Assembly (NCBI GenBank): GCA_001414345.1
Contig: LLCB01000115.1
Coordinates: 62,001-126,000, forward strand
From: Hymenoscyphus infarciens
Lineage: Eukaryota; Ascomycota; Leotiomycetes; Helotiales; Helotiaceae
DNA: 64,000 nucleotides
Direction: 5' to 3'
The position numbers and the translations under genes were made by a program. Below, piece by piece: positions 60,508 to 64,000 of the stretch. Numbering within the stretch: position 1 is the first letter of the stretch; every line of letters starts with the position of its first letter. Below the pieces are notes generated by a model. That model did not search any database, was not told the DNA's origin, and saw nothing but the letters and a program-made list of their open reading frames with translations.

Positions 60508-63500
60508 TTAGCTTTCCTTCTCATGATTATCAGGTGCCCGATGGAAACTTTGAGTAGCGAATGCATCTTCTGTCATCCCATGGGTCTCGATGAACTCTGT
60601 CATAAACGTGGCCTTGTTTTTCAACACCGAGTCAAAATGAGTATCCCTCACGACGACAGTTTTAGTTTCGGGGTCGTCTTGCAGTACATCATATTGAGCA
60701 TAATTGATAGCACTCATGAGGGCTAGTATATGATCAGTAATCGTGTGATGATGATTGCGGTGTACCTTACCATTGCGTATGTCCCTCCCATTCATATTAA
60801 AATTTGGAGGTGTAGTGTTTGCATACGTGTCTTTATCTTGGTAATCAATCCAACCCACGAGCTTCTTTGCGCTCTTGCTAAGCTTGATGGCGACCGGAGA
60901 TGTCGTTGGCTCCATTGCGTTTATGCTAGGCTCTTCTTGCTTCTGGTCAGCCTCAAGTCTGTTGATCAGATTTGTCCACATCTGGCACTGCTGCTTCGCG
61001 TCCGGTCTTTCATATTTGACAGCGATATGAATTCGTGACCTGACAGCTTCGTCTAATCTTCCTGGTCGATTTGTAGTCTGTGTGATTAGCGAAATTTGGT
61101 CCAAGCATGCGGCGACTTACCAGAAATAGTAACCCCGGATAGTATTCTATGGTTCGGAGAAACGCTATCAATGTTAGATTATAAGCCTTCGAACATGGTG
61201 AGATTGTTTACCTGTAACAAGGGCATTTCTTGCCAAGTCCCGATCTTGTCTTGATTCAAGGTAGACTTCTGCTTCATCAATCATAACAATAGCTCCCCAC
61301 AGGGCTGCCCGTGCGAGACAATCGGAGAGTTTCTTCTCCATTTCCGCTTCACGAATGCCTAGATCTGCGACAGAGAGCCAAAGTAGAGGTCTCCTGGCCT
61401 CACTTGCAATACATTCTTTTGGATCAAACCTTGATTAGCTGTAATTTTGATGAAGATGACTTGGAGGTAGTTTAGATCATTGTACGTACCCACGGTAAAG
61501 GTCTTTCCAGTTCCAGGGGCACCTTCGCTTAAATTAGCTTTCACGTAGACTTCGAAGTCACCCAAAAGCTTACCATGTAGTAGCACAACTTTTCCCACCC
61601 CTTTGCCGTTGATTAGGTCAGCATTCCACGACTTGAACTTTGCCGTCAAGTGACTAGTTGCCATGGCTGATACCAACTCCTTTGTCTTCTCGTCCAGAAT
61701 AAGATTTTTCATGGGCGAAATTTTAGGCTCTTCGACCAATTTTATATGATCCATGTTGAATATCACAGCGCAAGGTTAGCAGTTTATAATTGACAAGAGA
61801 GTCGCAAACTTACTCCATTCTTTTTTCCCCAAAGCGTATCCTAAAACATATCCTAGCAGAAGAAGATATTGAGACTCCTCAAGCTGGACTCCAGGCGTGC
61901 ACTCCATGTCGTTGAATTTAGAGAATCTTTTTCCACCGCCGTAGTCTTGGGGCTGCTCTGAAGAGATGAAGTCGTTGCTGCCTGCCCTTGTTGCACTTGC
62001 CTGCTCGATAGGGTTCCTGATCCTGTAGGACAGACTTGGTCTCTTCTCCGCGAATAAGAGATAGCTTTGAAAGTCAATCATGATATCGCCGGTATACTAA
62101 AACAAAAAAATCCCACATTCAGTCAATGTAGAACAAGGTGAGAAAGAAACTTACATTTTTCGGTGTTTCATCGATGACCTGCCCATCGTATTTGTGGTAT
62201 GCTGGGAGGTTACAAATTATGTCGTAATATCTCTTACCACGCTTGATGAGGTTTTCAGGAGACGCCCTCCCATCTTTCAAGTACTTCGTTGGGAACACGT
62301 CCAAGGTTGAAATTTCTTTCTCACCTTGAAATCGCTCAATCGAGTATGTCGAGGCCTGTCGTGTGAGTTTCGCCCCAGTATAACCCAGATTCCAGAGAAA
62401 GATTAACCATTTATCCTTCGTACTCTTCGTATCGTTGTCAACTTGACTCAACAAAACCCTCCCAACAACGAACCCGGCAAGTTCACCCCTGACGTTTGCA
62501 AAAACAATCTCCCCAGGTTTGAAAAGAAACCAAAGATTGTCAAAGGAAGCGCGGCCATTTTGATACAACGCAAGTTCCTTGAGAGCTGTGTCTTTGTAGT
62601 AATGGCTATCCAGGAAACTGATGATTTGTGATAAATGAGCGGAAAGTTCTTTAGAGCATGTGAATTCATCGTCGTGGCCTTGGATTTTGATCTTCTTTTC
62701 GACTTCCTGTTCATCATATACATCTCTAATCTGACACAACTCGGCATAATGGTGTACTAATATGCGGTATGGATGCATATGTGCGACCTCATTTCCCTCT
62801 AGGTCATAACCGGGATAGTACGTGACGAGTTTTCGGATCAGATCATTCACAAGAGGCGAGTGGAGACGAATACTAGGAAATGTATGTAGTCGAGCAATGA
62901 AATCTCGGCCAAACACAAACGGCTCTTCGCTATCATTTCCGGGTTGATAGAAACTATCTCGAAGTTGATTTCTTCTCGGTTCCCCGGGCCAAGTTCCAGT
63001 GACGTTGTAACATGCGTCCATGATCGCATATGGCTTCCGAGATTTTCCACTTGGTATAGGTTCATCCACCAAGTTTTCAAAGGGCGTGAAAGAGTATCGC
63101 GATACGACAGCGCTGGGTTTCTCAGGATCAGTCATCCTCGCCCGGTAGATGATGGGAACAGTATCTGTGTCCCAGGAAGTGCCAACTGTTTAATCGTCAG
63201 AAATTTCACCGAAAGAGAGACTTTGGTTCGGGATTACAAGTAGAAGCTTTGCCTGGTTCAGAATTTACTGATAATTTGTCATTCTCGATGTTGGAAGTGT
63301 CTTCTTCGGTGAGAGGATTCCCTATCGCAATATTGGCGTTGTCTAAGGGTGGAGTTTCTTCATCAGATAACCCTTCTTCATCTAGTCCTTTGGTTGCCAC
63401 CACAATAGCCGATCGTTCCAAACGCCTATCAGCAAGTGGGGTTGGTATATCTTCCAAATCTCCCATAGAAGTGGTGCCAGACAAGCTGACAGCCGAGTCG

Positions 63501-63727
63501 TAATCACGACCAAACTTTTCGAGATTCGATCTTGTCAACTGAACATGCAAGCTTGATCGTTTGGGTCGAGGTGGTGGAGTTTTCGGCACTGAACTCTCGC
63601 CGCCCAGCATTGTTACCGATAAAGGGTTGGAATGTCCAACGGATGGGGAGGGTCGAAGGAGTACTCTTTGATCAAATAGTTCCTTGCTCGAGTCACCTGA
63701 CTCAATTTCTCGAGGTGGTTGAGACAT
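60508..63727 (-). CDS. AAA ATPase with DUF7025 domain, 9 exons
   Basis: Minus-strand exons 63727-63238, 63185-62155, 62096-61814, 61729-61574, 61522-61490, 61415-61212, 61164-61121, 61077-60771 and 60722-60508 join in phase to 920 residues. The disordered N-terminus is followed by a DUF7025-type region (LHSPLVNDLIRKLVTYYPGY, LWFLFKPGEIVFANV, DVFPTKYL). The AAA module has Walker A GAPGTGKT (654-661), Walker B AIVMIDEAEV (Asp711, Glu712), sensor TTNRPGRLDEAVRSRIH and a C-terminal MNGRDIRNALMSAINYAQ. This architecture is common and multicopy in filamentous fungi, with unknown function. The start is the first ATG; GTG at 63772 is ignored. The acceptor of the third intron (61730) is uncertain. Two introns (51 and 48 bp) contain no stop and are multiples of three. 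Confidence 0.82.
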
Positions 63728-64000
63728 CAATTTCTTGGTTTTTCCTTGCTGAAATTGACCAAAAGGAAACACAGGAACGAATGGGATATAATTTAGGAGC
63801 CAAATTGTGGAATTGAAATCTCAGATGGGGGTTCTTGTCAAAAACGTTTAGACGGGAAGTAAAAGGAGTTAAATAATTACGTTGGCTTTGATTTGGCCGC
63901 TTTGACAACCCACTGGTATGAGTGCTCAGCTCGAATGGACATCCCTAAATCCTTTGAAATTCCTAACATAAGAGCGTGGCGGGTAATCATTAATGGCGTC
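63728..64000. other. Promoter side of the AAA ATPase gene
   Basis: No gene start or domain is visible. The frames that cover it are short and without features, so it is probably the 5' flank of the minus-strand AAA gene. Confidence 0.4.

Overview
The window looks like nuclear DNA of a filamentous ascomycete (Pezizomycotina). Genes have many short introns (44-84 bp, often with a GCTAAC or similar branch site). Core genes such as erg6, SLT11/ECM2, MZM1, zuotin and an INP54-type phosphatase are clear. A large AT-rich block shows repeat-induced point mutation (RIP). The combination of an Agd3-type deacetylase, OTT_1508-type deaminases and a DUF7025 AAA ATPase would fit a leotiomycete, but that placement is an inference.

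Layout. 1-0.3 kb: C-terminus of a probable GPI-anchored protein. 1.7-4.4 kb: nine-exon secreted polysaccharide deacetylase of the Agd3/CE18 type. 4.5-8.4 kb: two OTT_1508-like deaminase genes in tandem. The first is broken by a 444-bp Harbinger-like MITE and two stop codons; the second is intact. 9.6-10.35 kb: HSP31/DJ-1-like gene on the minus strand with a one-base frameshift. 11.9-12.6 and 23.1-23.9 kb: two copies of a hAT-type MITE with perfect 8-bp target duplications. 13.1-14.5 kb: tail-anchored inositol polyphosphate 5-phosphatase. 15.4-15.9 kb: a third MITE-like element. 17.8-18.4 kb: secreted CAP/PR-1 protein. 19-20.6 kb: decayed TPR gene. 20.6-26 kb: gene-poor, with a foldback repeat. 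26.1-33.8 kb: dense housekeeping block (erg6, SLT11/ECM2, MZM1, a coiled-coil protein, zuotin). 34.7 kb: a small putative membrane protein.

35.4-58.8 kb is a 23-kb AT-rich transposon graveyard. It holds a Ty3/Gypsy element (191-bp LTRs, minus strand) with a 3,980-bp LTR element nested inside it (363-bp LTRs, duplication CTTTT). A 3,000-bp relative lies in the opposite orientation (duplication TAGAA). Next comes a solo LTR inserted inside another solo LTR (duplications AAGGT and ATATA). A Tad1-like LINE on the plus strand follows, then unassigned AT-rich DNA. CpA and TpG are almost absent outside the youngest element, so ATG codons are nearly gone and reading frames are full of TAA/TAG. The Asp-Asp pair of both reverse transcriptases now reads Asn-Asn.

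58.99-63.7 kb: just beyond this block, two accessory genes converge with 95 bp between stop codons. One is a NOD-like (STAND) protein with a degenerate P-loop; the other is a nine-exon DUF7025 AAA ATPase with intact Walker motifs. The housekeeping genes act in ordinary cell functions (sterol methylation, splicing, respiratory complex III assembly, ribosome-associated chaperoning, phosphoinositide turnover). The deaminase, CAP, TPR, STAND and AAA genes form the accessory part of the window.
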